A stretch of 45,696 nt of DNA, taken from assembly GCA_029959365.1 (NCBI GenBank), contig JASCOA010000013.1, forward strand, positions 1 through 45,696, given 5' to 3'. The notes beneath the pieces are model-generated. The model did not search any database. It was given only the letters and a program-made list of their open reading frames with translations, and was not told the DNA's origin. A program made the translations under genes and the position numbers. The stretch is from Microbacteriaceae bacterium PS02343. Its GTDB lineage: Bacteria > Actinomycetota > Actinomycetes > Actinomycetales > Microbacteriaceae. Position 1 is the first letter of the stretch, and each line of letters opens with the position of its first letter. Shown piece by piece: positions 1-7,179 of this stretch.

Positions 1-88
1 CCCCCCCCGCCCCCCCGCCGGGGGGGGGGGGGGGCCGCGGGCGCGGGGGGGGGGGGGGGGGGCCCCCGCGCCCCCCCCCCCCCCCCCG
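1..88. other. Homopolymeric C/G contig end, probable assembly artefact
   Basis: This stretch consists almost only of runs of C and G (C run, G run, G run, C run) and contains no A or T until the end of the first gene. Its composition differs sharply from everything downstream. It looks like low-quality or poly-G sequence at a contig end rather than real genomic sequence. No gene or site can be supported in it. Confidence 0.7.
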
Positions 89-96
89 CTGACGCC

Positions 97-876
97 TCAG
101 CCCTTCGGCGTCGCCCGGCTGAGCAGCGCCCAGGTCGCCAGGCTGCACAGCGCCGTCAGCGGCAGGGTCCAGAGCGCGATGCCGACGGCGCCCGAGGCGG
201 CGAACCAGTCGCCGATGCCGGCCCAGCCGTCGGTGAAGGTCACGAGCGCCGCCAGGCCGACGAGCAGGAACGCCAGGGCGATAATCGTGATCGTCGTGCC
301 CATCGCCTTCCAGCGGAAGAAGACGCTGGCCATCGCGGCCCCGAAGGTGAAGACGACGAGGTGCAGGCAGACGAAGAACACGAAGCGGCCGAGCGGATCG
401 ACCTCGTGCAGCATGAGCGAGGTGAACATGCGGGTGCCGACCCACCAGCCGCCGGTGAGCTCCTCGAGACCGCCGAGCACCGTGTAGAGCGCGCTGTTGA
501 TCAGCGAGATGCCGAGGAAGACCGCGCCGGTGCCGAGCAGGAACTCGCGCCGGGTGACGCTGAGGCCCAGTGCGAAGGGCAGGGCCAGGTTGATGGTCTG
601 GATCGCGATCACGCCGAGGTACCAGAACATCGCCTGGCCGGCCCCGGAGAACTGCACGCCCTCGGTGAAGCCGTCGGCGCCGACGGCGCTGCCGCCGCTG
701 GCCCGGGCGATGATGATGGCGATGACGATCGAGATGAGCAGCGCCGCGCCCGTGACCAGCCACGGTACGAAGACGTAGTTCCAGCCGTCGACGAGGTGCA
801 GGCGCACGACGCCGAGCACGCGGGACGGGCGACGCGCGGGCTGCGCGGTCGTGAGGCTTGCAGCGGCGGCGGTCAT
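97..876 (-). CDS. ABC transporter permease, six-helix membrane subunit
   Basis: Integral membrane protein of 259 aa, the likely membrane partner of the ABC ATPase directly upstream. Six hydrophobic segments lie near residues 37-60, 80-107, 113-140, 165-190, 193-215 and 233-256, with a short Ala/Thr/Arg-rich cytoplasmic N-terminus. The ATG at 876-874 is chosen over the GTG one codon earlier because GGAGGT lies 6 nt upstream of it. Start and upstream stop overlap as TGATG, which implies translational coupling. GntR - ATPase - permease resembles YtrA/YtrB-type loci in Gram-positives, which often respond to cell-wall stress or antimicrobial peptides. The transported substrate cannot be inferred. 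Confidence 0.8.
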   Translation of the reverse strand: MTAAAASLTTAQPARRPSRVLGVVRLHLVDGWNYVFVPWLVTGAALLISIVIAIIIARASGGSAVGADGFTEGVQFSGAGQAMFWYLGVIAIQTINLALPFALGLSVTRREFLLGTGAVFLGISLINSALYTVLGGLEELTGGWWVGTRMFTSLMLHEVDPLGRFVFFVCLHLVVFTFGAAMASVFFRWKAMGTTITIIALAFLLVGLAALVTFTDGWAGIGDWFAASGAVGIALWTLPLTALCSLATWALLSRATPKG

Positions 877-1763
877 CACGCCACCTCCTTCCGGTCGGTG
901 CCCGACGTGGTGCGCACGACGAGGTCCTGCAGGCTGACGGGGGAGAGGTCGAGGCCGGCGGCGTCCGCCGCGGCCCGGTCCTGGGCGCTGAGCCGGCCGC
1001 GCACGGTGACGGCGCTCAGGCCGCCGAGCCCGCTGCGGTGCAGCACCTCGCGGCCGGCGGCGAAGGCGTCGACCGCATCCGCTCGTCCGGCCACCGTGGT
1101 GGCGGCCCGTCGGGCGTTCTCGGCCTCGTCGTCGATGAGGATGCGGCCCTGGTCGATGAGGATCACCCGCTCGAGCAGGTTCGCGACCTCGTCGATGAGG
1201 TGGGTCGAGAGCACGACCGTGCGGGGGTGCTCGGCGTAGTCCTCGAGCAGCCGGTCGTAGAACAGCTGCCGGGCGACGGCGTCGAGGCCGAGGTAGGGCT
1301 CGTCGAAGAAGGTGAGCGGTGCCCGCGAGGCGAGGCCGACGATGACGCCGACGGCCGAGAGCTGGCCGCGCGAGAGCTTCTTGATCTCGCGCTTGAGCGG
1401 CAGCCGGAACTCGCCGACCAACTGGTCGGCGAAGCCCTGGTCCCAGCCCTCGTAGAACCAGGAGGCGCTGCGCAGCACGTGCCCGGCGGTGAAGTTCTCC
1501 GGGTACTTCTGGCTCTCCTTGATGAAGCAGATGCGGCGCAGCACCGCGGCGTTCTCCACGGGGTGCTGTCCGAAGACCCGCACGGTGCCGTGCGGCGGGA
1601 AGTCCTGGCCGGTGAGCAGCTGCATGAGCGTGGTCTTGCCGGCGCCGTTGCGGCCGAGCAGGCCGTGGATCGTGTTCTCGTGCAGGCTGATGCTGACGTC
1701 GTCGAGTGCGACGACGTCCTTGAAGCGCTTGCTGAGGCCGGTGACCTCGACGACGGCGTTCAT
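876..1763 (-). CDS. ABC transporter ATP-binding protein (YtrB-like)
   Basis: Cytoplasmic ATPase of 295 aa that would energise the adjacent permease. Walker A GRNGAGKTT is at residues 37-45. A variant signature LSRGQ, a Walker B ending in FFDEP followed by a D-loop, and the H-loop STHLID come in the expected order. The signature has Arg in place of the first Gly of LSGGQ, a change also seen in GntR-linked ABC ATPases. The ATG overlaps the end of the GntR gene as ATGA, so regulator, ATPase and permease form one translationally coupled operon. Substrate unknown. Confidence 0.88.
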   Translation of the reverse strand: MNAVVEVTGLSKRFKDVVALDDVSISLHENTIHGLLGRNGAGKTTLMQLLTGQDFPPHGTVRVFGQHPVENAAVLRRICFIKESQKYPENFTAGHVLRSASWFYEGWDQGFADQLVGEFRLPLKREIKKLSRGQLSAVGVIVGLASRAPLTFFDEPYLGLDAVARQLFYDRLLEDYAEHPRTVVLSTHLIDEVANLLERVILIDQGRILIDDEAENARRAATTVAGRADAVDAFAAGREVLHRSGLGGLSAVTVRGRLSAQDRAAADAAGLDLSPVSLQDLVVRTTSGTDRKEVA

Positions 1764-2116
1764 GCGTTCTTCCCCTTCTCGAGCATGGTGATGAGCTGCT
1801 GGCGGTCGATGCCGAGCTTCGCGGCCTCGGCCAGCAGCGGCCCGAGGTACTCGTCCTGGAACCGCTCGCGGCGGCCCTCGATCAGTCGGGCGCGCGCGCC
1901 CTCGGCGACGAACATGCCGATCCCTCTCCGCTTGTAGAGCACCCCCGCGTCGACGAGCCGGTTCACGCCCTTGCCCGCCGTGGCGGGGTTGATGCGGTGG
2001 AACGCGGCGAACTCGTTCGTCGACGGCACCTGGCCCTCCTCGGGGAGTGCGCCCGAGATGATGTCGTTCTCGATCTGCTCGGCGATCTGCACGAAGATCG
2101 GCTTGCCCTCATCCAC
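1760..2116 (-). CDS. GntR family transcriptional regulator, YtrA subfamily
   Basis: DNA-binding repressor of 118 aa. The N-terminal winged helix covers about residues 8-75, with IAEQIENDIISG, a PSTNEFA recognition region and a wing around RRGIGMFV. A short helical C-terminal tail of about 40 residues replaces a large ligand domain, which is typical of the YtrA subfamily. I place the start at the GTG at 2116-2114 because GGAGGT lies 6 nt upstream. An in-frame ATG further upstream has no ribosome site and would put the operator inside the gene. The stop overlaps the ATPase start. The gene probably autoregulates the operon through the palindrome at 2157-2180. Confidence 0.87.
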   Translation of the reverse strand: MDEGKPIFVQIAEQIENDIISGALPEEGQVPSTNEFAAFHRINPATAGKGVNRLVDAGVLYKRRGIGMFVAEGARARLIEGRRERFQDEYLGPLLAEAAKLGIDRQQLITMLEKGKNA

Positions 2117-2142
2117 GGATGCACCTCCTCTCCTGGTCTGCG

Positions 2143-2158
2143 CCCGCCGGTTGGCGGG
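2143..2158 (-). promoter_or_regulatory. Hairpin in the 5' leader of the GntR operon
   Basis: CCCGCC and GGCGGG are perfect inverted arms around a 4-nt loop, between the operator palindrome and the GntR ribosome site. It would form a small stem at the 5' end of the transcript. It may also be just an accessory arm of the operator, whose left edge it touches. Confidence 0.35.
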
Positions 2159-2180
2159 TTCATTAGTGATGTAATGAACC
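2157..2180. promoter_or_regulatory. Perfect palindromic operator for the GntR/YtrA regulator
   Basis: GGTTCATTA (2157-2165) and TAATGAACC (2172-2180) are exact reverse complements separated by 6 bp. The site lies in the spacer between the divergent GntR operon and amidase gene, 40 bp upstream of the GntR start and just upstream of the amidase -10. AT-rich palindromic half-sites with a central spacer fit dimeric GntR proteins. A TTGACT hexamer on the minus strand (2205-2200) may be the operon's -35. Binding by the neighbouring regulator is inferred from position. Confidence 0.75.
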
Positions 2181-2205
2181 AACCAGGTCGAGCCGGAGAA
2201 GTCAA

Positions 2206-2211
2206 TAGGCT
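2206..2211 (+). promoter_or_regulatory. -10 element TAGGCT for a leaderless amidase transcript
   Basis: TAGGCT ends 6 nt before the amidase ATG and no Shine-Dalgarno sequence lies between. A transcript starting at or next to the A of ATG would be leaderless. The GntR palindrome is directly upstream, so the regulator could influence this promoter as well. Confidence 0.6.
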
Positions 2212-2217
2212 CGACGC

Positions 2218-3648
2218 ATGTTCGAACTGCACCACCTGAGCGCCAACGAGCAGTGGGACTGGCTGCACAAGGGCGAGCTCGACCCCGTCGACCTCGTCGA
2301 GCACTACCTGCGCCGCATCGAGCGGCTCGACCCGGACCTGGGCGCCTTCGCGACCGTCACGCCCGAGCTGGCGCTGGAGCGGGCCCGCGCCCTGCGCGAC
2401 GCCGGTATCGGCAGCACGATCCTCTGGGGCCTGCCCTTCGCCGACAAGGACCTCACGCCCCGAGCGGGGGTGCCGATGGGCGGCGGCTCGCGCCTGCTCG
2501 GGGGCTTCGTGCCCGAGCAGAGCGGCCCGCTGGCGCAGGTGCTCGACGACGCCGGCGCCATCAGCCTCGGCAAGACCGCGGTGCCCGAGTTCGGCTTCCC
2601 CTCCTACACGGAGCCGCTCGCGGGCCGGCCCGCCCGCAACCCCTACGACCCGTCCACCGGTGCGGGCGGATCGAGCGGAGGGGCGGCCGTCGCGGTCGCC
2701 GCGGGCATGCTGCCCTTCGCGCCCGGCTCCGACGGCGGCGGCTCGGTGCGCATCCCCGCCGCCATCACCGGCCTCGTCGGGCTCAAGCCCAGCCGCGGCC
2801 TCGTGCCGGCGGGCACCGGCATGGACTCCCCGGGCGGGCTCGTCGTGCCCGGTCCCCTCGCCCGCTCGGTGGCGGATGCGGCCTTGCTGCTCGAGGGCAT
2901 GATCGGACGGGTGAACGGCCGCATCCCGCATCCGTTCACGGTGCGCGCGCCGGAGTGGGAGGGCGGCAGCCTGCTCGGCGCCGCGGTGCGCGGTGAGGGC
3001 CGGTTCAACCTGGCCGTCATGACGACCACGCCGTGGGACGGCTTCACCGAGATCGCCATCGACCCCGAGGCGCGCGCCGCCCTCGATCGAGCGGTGGGGG
3101 AGCTCGCGGGCCTCGGCCACGGCATCGAGGAGCTCGCGCTCGAGCCGTCGCCCGAGTACGCGCCGGCCTTCCGGGTGCTCTGGCAGGCCGGTGCGGCGGG
3201 GCTGCCCGCCGAGGGCGACGAGCAGCTCGCGCTGCTCGAGCCGCTCACCCGCTGGCTGGTCGGCCGCGGCCGAGCGCTCAGCGCCCGGGAGCTGTCGACG
3301 GCGCTCTCGACCCTCGCGGCCTTCGAGCGCAGCGTCATCCGCCAGTTCGCGCACGTCGACGCGGTGATCACGCCCTCGCTCGCGATGACCCCGCGCCCGG
3401 TCGGCTGGTACGACCCCGACGACGCGGAGGAGAACTTCGCTCAGCAGGTGCGCTACACGCCCTTCACCTCCTTCGCGAACGTCACCGGTCTGCCGGCGAT
3501 CACCCTGCCGGTGACGACGACGGATGCGGGTCAGCCGATGGGCGTGCAGCTCATCGGCCGCCCGGGCGGCGAGGCGACGCTGCTCGCGATCGGCGCGCAG
3601 CTCGAGCGGCGGCTCCGCTGGCAGCGGCGGCACCCGCCGCAGTGGTGA
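2218..3648 (+). CDS. Amidase signature family hydrolase
   Basis: Cytosolic amidase of 476 aa, a usual length for the family, hydrolysing a carboxamide to acid and ammonia. The Ser-cisSer-Lys triad is visible: Lys77 in ADKDL, Ser152/153 in GAGGSSGGAA, and the nucleophile Ser176 in GGGSVRIPA. The sequence does not decide the substrate; an indole acetamide-like, nicotinamide-like or other small amide is possible. It is not GatA, since gatB and gatC are absent nearby. The gene stands alone, divergent from the GntR operon and convergent with the arginase-like gene. No signal peptide. Confidence 0.88.
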   Translation: MFELHHLSANEQWDWLHKGELDPVDLVEHYLRRIERLDPDLGAFATVTPELALERARALRDAGIGSTILWGLPFADKDLTPRAGVPMGGGSRLLGGFVPEQSGPLAQVLDDAGAISLGKTAVPEFGFPSYTEPLAGRPARNPYDPSTGAGGSSGGAAVAVAAGMLPFAPGSDGGGSVRIPAAITGLVGLKPSRGLVPAGTGMDSPGGLVVPGPLARSVADAALLLEGMIGRVNGRIPHPFTVRAPEWEGGSLLGAAVRGEGRFNLAVMTTTPWDGFTEIAIDPEARAALDRAVGELAGLGHGIEELALEPSPEYAPAFRVLWQAGAAGLPAEGDEQLALLEPLTRWLVGRGRALSARELSTALSTLAAFERSVIRQFAHVDAVITPSLAMTPRPVGWYDPDDAEENFAQQVRYTPFTSFANVTGLPAITLPVTTTDAGQPMGVQLIGRPGGEATLLAIGAQLERRLRWQRRHPPQW

Positions 3649-3662
3649 TCGTCGATGCAGTC

Positions 3663-3698
3663 GTGCCGGGCGGCGCTGCGGTGCCGGGCAGCGCTGCG
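3663..3698. repeat. Tandem 18-bp direct repeat
   Basis: Two adjacent 18-bp units (3663-3680 and 3681-3698) differ at one position; each begins GTGCCGGGC and ends GCGCTGCG. They lie in the spacer between the convergent amidase and arginase-family genes, upstream of the terminator-like hairpin. Each unit is a whole number of codons but lies after the amidase stop. Function unknown. Confidence 0.8.
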
Positions 3699-3719
3699 GT
3701 GACGCGCGCTCGCCGCTGA

Positions 3720-3735
3720 CGGCGCCGAGGCGCCG
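3720..3735. terminator. Bidirectional terminator-like hairpin between convergent genes
   Basis: CGGCGCC and GGCGCCG are perfect 7-bp arms around GA, so the effective loop is a tetraloop. The hairpin lies between the ends of the amidase (plus) and arginase-family (minus) genes. No T tract follows, as is common in high-GC actinobacteria. Confidence 0.5.
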
Positions 3736-3743
3736 CGGCTCGG

Positions 3744-4550
3744 CTACGCCGGCTTCGCGAGCGCCCCGATCAGGCGCAGGATCGTGGCGAGGTCGCCCGA
3801 GTGATCGGCGCCGGGGGCATCGTCGGGTGCGAAGCCGGCGATGCTCGCGCCCGCAAGCGGCAGGGCGGCGCGCGCCTCGCGCACGACCGCGAGCAGCTGC
3901 TCGACGGTCCACCCGAAGGGCACCGTCGAGTGGGCGCCGTCGAACGTGCCGGGGTCGAGCACATCGAGGTCGACGTGCAGGTGCAGGGCATCGGCGTTCG
4001 TGGCGGCCAGCGCCTCGGCGATGCCGCCCGTGCCCTCGAGCACGGCGACGCCCGCCTCGGCCAGGAACGCGTCCTCGGAGGGGCTCGCGTCGCGCACCCC
4101 GGCGAGCACGATGCTCGAGCCGTGCAGCACGCCATCGTCGACGAGATGGCGCAGCACCATGCCGGTGTAGGCGCCGCTGGGGGAGGACTCCGCCGACTCC
4201 GCGTCGGGGTGAGCGTCGAGCCACAGCACGGCGACCCGGCGGGTCTGCGCGGCGTGCTCGACGGGCGCATAGGCCACGCCGCAGTCGCCGCCGATGACGA
4301 TCGGGGTGCCGCCGCGCTCGTTCGCGACCTCGGCGAGCGCCGCGGTGAGCCGCTCGCGCACGAGCCGGATCGTGCTGAGCCTGCGGATGCGGGTGCCCTC
4401 GGCATCGCCCGCCTCGAGCGGTACCTCGACGGTGGCGGTCGCGGAGGCGGGCAGGTCGCCGCGGATGGCCTCCGCGCCGGTGACCAGCCGCATCGCGCGA
4501 CTCGAACCGGAGCCCTGCCACTGCGGCACGACGAGGAAGCGTGCGCTCAT
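3744..4550 (-). CDS. Arginase/agmatinase (ureohydrolase) family protein
   Basis: Protein of 268 aa with the ureohydrolase fold motifs. GGDCG is at residues 87-91, DAHPDAE at 112-118, and DLDVLDPG lies downstream, so most binuclear Mn ligands are present. The usual metal-binding His of GGDH is Cys here (residue 90). The family hydrolyses guanidino compounds to urea and an amine. The exact substrate (arginine, agmatine, formiminoglutamate or other) is not decided, and activity could be altered by the substitution. The ATG at 4550-4548 follows CACACT by 6 nt, a possible leaderless -10. Divergent from the SIP-domain gene by 69 bp. Confidence 0.82.
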   Translation of the reverse strand: MSARFLVVPQWQGSGSSRAMRLVTGAEAIRGDLPASATATVEVPLEAGDAEGTRIRRLSTIRLVRERLTAALAEVANERGGTPIVIGGDCGVAYAPVEHAAQTRRVAVLWLDAHPDAESAESSPSGAYTGMVLRHLVDDGVLHGSSIVLAGVRDASPSEDAFLAEAGVAVLEGTGGIAEALAATNADALHLHVDLDVLDPGTFDGAHSTVPFGWTVEQLLAVVREARAALPLAGASIAGFAPDDAPGADHSGDLATILRLIGALAKPA

Positions 4551-4591
4551 GGGATCAGTGTGGCACGCGCCCCGGAACCGGGAGCCCGGTG

Positions 4592-4610
4592 TGAGGTAAG
4601 GCGTGCCTAT
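4592..4610 (+). promoter_or_regulatory. IdeR/DtxR-type iron box overlapping the SIP-gene promoter
   Basis: The 19 bp TGAGGTAAGGCGTGCCTAT match the actinobacterial iron-box consensus (TTAGGTTAGGCTAACCTAA) at 13 of 19 positions, including AGGT, AGGC and CCTA. The box overlaps the first three bases of the -10 TATACT of the SIP-domain gene, so bound Fe(II)-repressor would block transcription. The downstream gene encodes a siderophore-interacting domain, which supports the assignment. The consensus is from established knowledge; binding here is inferred. Confidence 0.72.
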
Positions 4611-4613
4611 ACT
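4608..4613 (+). promoter_or_regulatory. -10 element TATACT for a leaderless SIP-gene transcript
   Basis: TATACT, close to the sigma-70 consensus, ends 6 nt before the ATG at 4620. No ribosome site lies between, so the transcript is probably leaderless. It overlaps the iron box. Confidence 0.65.
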
Positions 4614-4619
4614 GTTCGC

Positions 4620-4988
4620 ATGCCCCACCCCGCTCCGCGCCCCGACATCGCCTGGAACCCCGGCGGTGCCGAGCGCATCCTCATCGCGGCGGGCGCGGAC
4701 CAGCTCGACGAGGTCGAGGACCTGCTGGCGACGCTGCCGCTCTGCACCCGTGGGCAGGTGTTCATCGAGGCCGAGCGCGACATCGAGATCACCCGGCTGA
4801 TCGCCCCGGGCCGAGTCTCGGTGCACTGGCTCTCGCGCGAGCGCCGGTTGGGCGCGGCGAAGGGCGAGATGCTCGACCGCGCCGTCGAGGCGTGGCTGGG
4901 CGAGATGCTTGCGGGCACCGACAAGGACCCGAGCATCTACGCATGGATCGCCCGCGAGGGCGCAGCGCGCCTGCTCGAGACCCGCTAA
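4620..4988 (+). CDS. Stand-alone SIP (siderophore-interacting) domain protein
   Basis: Small cytosolic protein of 122 aa matching the C-terminal NAD(P)H-binding half of siderophore-interacting (ferric-siderophore reductase) proteins. Features are LIAAGADQLDEVEDLL at the start of a Rossmann-like half, VHWLSRERR in the middle, and a C-terminal SIYAWIAREG segment typical of the family. Full-length SIPs are about 250-300 aa with an N-terminal FAD domain, which is absent here. It may therefore work with a separate flavoprotein or have another iron-linked role. An iron box and a leaderless promoter precede it. Its stop shares bases with the stop of the convergent crotonase gene (CTAA). Confidence 0.8.
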   Translation: MPHPAPRPDIAWNPGGAERILIAAGADQLDEVEDLLATLPLCTRGQVFIEAERDIEITRLIAPGRVSVHWLSRERRLGAAKGEMLDRAVEAWLGEMLAGTDKDPSIYAWIAREGAARLLETR

Positions 4989-5779
4989 CGACCCAGGTAC
5001 TCGGCGCGCTCGCGCCGCAGGAACGCCTCGACGCCGATCCGCGCGTCCTCGCTGGCCATGAGCTCGGCGAGCTCGCCCGGCAGCGCTCCGGCGGCCGTCC
5101 GCTCGCCCTGCGCGGCGGCGATCCGGGCGTTGCGCAGCGTCGCCTGCACGGCGAGCGGAGCCTGCTCGGCGATGCGCCGCGCGAGCTCGAGGGTGCGCGG
5201 CAGCGGGTCGCCGTCGACGACCTCCTGCACGAGTCCGAGCCGCAGCGCCTCGGCGGCGTCGAATTCGTCGCCGGTGAGCATCCAGCGCATCGCGTCGCCC
5301 CAGCCGCTGCGGGCGGGGAAGCGCAGGGTGGCCCCGCCGAAGGGCAGGATCGCCCGGGAGACCTCCAGCTGGGCGAAGCGCGCATCCGCCGAGGCGATGG
5401 CGATCTCGCTCGCGAGCGCCAGCTCGATCGAGAGCGTGAAGCTCACCCCCTTGAGGGCGAGCACCACGGGCTTGGCGCAGCGCTCGCCGCGCACGCCCCA
5501 GGGATCGAGTCCGTCGTCCGGCACGGCGTCGAGGCCCTGCGGCCCCACCCGCGGTCCGATGTCGGCCAGGTCGAGGCCGGCGCTGAAGTGCTCGCCGTGC
5601 GCGTGCACCACGCCGACGCGCAGCGCGGGATCCCGGTGCAGCTCCCCGTAGGCCGAGGCGAGCTCGCGCAGCAGCCGCAGGTCGGCGGCGTTGCGCTTCT
5701 CCGGGCGGTCGAGCCCGATCAGCAGCACCGCACCGTCGCGCTCCACGGTCACCCGCGGTCGGTCGTCGTGCCCGGTCAT
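4985..5779 (-). CDS. Enoyl-CoA hydratase/isomerase (crotonase) family protein
   Basis: Protein of 264 aa, the usual crotonase length. VLLIGLDRPEKRNAAD at the N-terminus and EHFSAGLDLADI form the CoA/oxyanion-hole region. A second oxyanion-type segment AILPFGGATLRFP is followed by GDEFDAAEALRLGLVQEVV, typical of the family. The chemistry (hydration, isomerisation or other CoA-thioester reaction) cannot be fixed from sequence. The ATG at 5779 has AGGAGGT 4 nt upstream; a GTG two codons earlier overlaps that ribosome site and is less likely. It lies 69 bp downstream of the sigma-factor partner gene and could be read from the same promoter. Confidence 0.85.
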   Translation of the reverse strand: MTGHDDRPRVTVERDGAVLLIGLDRPEKRNAADLRLLRELASAYGELHRDPALRVGVVHAHGEHFSAGLDLADIGPRVGPQGLDAVPDDGLDPWGVRGERCAKPVVLALKGVSFTLSIELALASEIAIASADARFAQLEVSRAILPFGGATLRFPARSGWGDAMRWMLTGDEFDAAEALRLGLVQEVVDGDPLPRTLELARRIAEQAPLAVQATLRNARIAAAQGERTAAGALPGELAELMASEDARIGVEAFLRRERAEYLGR

Positions 5780-5848
5780 CCGCACCTCCTCGTGCCCGCC
5801 GCGCGTCGCGGCCGTGCCCGCGAGTCTGCCACGAGCGGAGGAGCGAGG

Positions 5849-6598
5849 TCAGTCCAGGGTGATCGGCGCGGCCGTCGAGCGCAGCGTGCGCAGCCCGCCG
5901 GTCTCGCCGATGAGCTGCACGGTGGCGACCGCCTCGTAGTCGCCGGATGCGGGCGGACCGTCGTCGCAGCCGATCAGGGCGCCCTGCACGTCGATCGACG
6001 CGGTGGCGCCGGCCTCGACGTCGACCGGGGTCGCACCGTCGGCGCCGAGGAGCACGGCCACGACGCGCCCCCCGTCGAGCAGCGCGATCGACGTGACGAG
6101 CACCTCGCCGCGCAGTGCCGCGTCGGCGCCGCCGATCGCCACGGCGGTGCCGCCGTCGCGGCCGAGCTCGGCGGCCGTGCCGATCAGGACGCCGCGCTCC
6201 TCGGCGAGCGCCGCCTCGGGCGGCGCGCAGACGTCGGCGCCGTCGACCGCCTGCGGCTGGCCGTCCTCGGCGCCGGAGGTCGGCGCGGACTCTTCGTCCG
6301 ATTCGGCGGAGCTGAGCGTGTCGTCGTCGCCGGTGGAGAACGTCTCGATCGGCTCATCCGCACTGTCCGCCCTCTCGGACGCGCTCATCATGCCGGCCTG
6401 CGGCAGCAGCCCGCCGGCCAGTCCCGCGCCGGAGGCGATCAGCGCGACCGCCAGCGCGCCGCCGGCGAGCGCGACCCGCGGGCGCCGACGACGGCGCGAC
6501 GCCGCCGTCACCGCGGCCAGGTCGATGCCGCGCGAGCCCGGCTCGGCCGCCTCGTGCAGCGCGGCGCGCAGGCGCTCCTGCTCCCGCTCATCCGTCAT
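5849..6598 (-). CDS. Membrane-anchored partner of the ECF sigma factor (putative anti-sigma)
   Basis: Protein of 249 aa: a charged cytoplasmic N-terminus of about 45 residues ending in a run of Arg, one transmembrane helix near residues 47-68, then an acidic Ser/Glu/Asp-rich linker and an extracytoplasmic domain with two cysteines (VCAPPEA and IGCDDG) that could form a disulfide. I see no zinc anti-sigma motif (HxxxCxxC). The anti-sigma role is inferred from position: its ATG overlaps the sigma-factor stop as ATGA. SigE-family sigma factors often have a single-pass membrane protein encoded immediately downstream. The extracellular domain is not recognised. Confidence 0.6.
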   Translation of the reverse strand: MTDEREQERLRAALHEAAEPGSRGIDLAAVTAASRRRRRPRVALAGGALAVALIASGAGLAGGLLPQAGMMSASERADSADEPIETFSTGDDDTLSSAESDEESAPTSGAEDGQPQAVDGADVCAPPEAALAEERGVLIGTAAELGRDGGTAVAIGGADAALRGEVLVTSIALLDGGRVVAVLLGADGATPVDVEAGATASIDVQGALIGCDDGPPASGDYEAVATVQLIGETGGLRTLRSTAAPITLD

Positions 6599-7179
6599 CG
6601 CCGTCGTCCTTCCACCGGGCCGAGCACGTCGCCGAGCTTGCCGAGCCCGTCGCTGAGGTAGCGCTTCACGGCGCCGGAGCTGATGCCGAGGCTCGCCGCG
6701 ATGCCGTCGACCGTGAGGTCCTCGTAGTAGCGCAGCACGACGCAGGCGCGCTCGCGCGGGCTCAGCGTCGCGAGCGCACGGCGCACCTCGAGACGGGTGT
6801 CGACCGCTCCGTCGCCGGCGGGCACGCTGTCGGGCTCGGCGGCGAGGTGCGCGACCTTGCGCCAGCGACCGCGGCCGCGCCACTGGTCGAGGCAGCGGTT
6901 CAGGATCGCCCGGCGCACGTAGGCCTCGGCCTTCTCGACGCCGTGCCCGTTGCGCAACCGGCCGAAGGTGGCGACCAGCGCGTCCTGCACGAGGTCGGCG
7001 CCGTCCTCCGGGTCGCCGCAGAGCAGCGTCGCGTAGCGCAGCAGGGCGTCGCCGCGGCGGTCGACGAGCTCGGCGACCGTGCGCTCCCACTCGGCGCTCC
7101 GGGGCGCGGCGGACTCCGCCCTCGCGGGCCCCTCGCCGCTTCGCGCCTCCACGGAGGTCAACACTGCCACGCTGCTCAT
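6595..7179 (-). CDS. SigE-family ECF RNA polymerase sigma factor
   Basis: Sigma factor of 194 aa. Region 2 includes LLRYATLLCGDPEDGADLVQ (core binding and -10 recognition). Region 4 includes LSPRERACVVLRYYEDLTVD followed by the helix-turn-helix IAASLGISSGAVKRYLSDGL (-35 recognition). Length and wording resemble the actinobacterial SigE-like subfamily. It would direct RNA polymerase to a small regulon when released from its partner. The first about 30 residues are poorly conserved, so an internal start is possible. The stop overlaps the start of the membrane partner. Divergent from the sugar transporter gene. Confidence 0.9.
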   Translation of the reverse strand: MSSVAVLTSVEARSGEGPARAESAAPRSAEWERTVAELVDRRGDALLRYATLLCGDPEDGADLVQDALVATFGRLRNGHGVEKAEAYVRRAILNRCLDQWRGRGRWRKVAHLAAEPDSVPAGDGAVDTRLEVRRALATLSPRERACVVLRYYEDLTVDGIAASLGISSGAVKRYLSDGLGKLGDVLGPVEGRRR

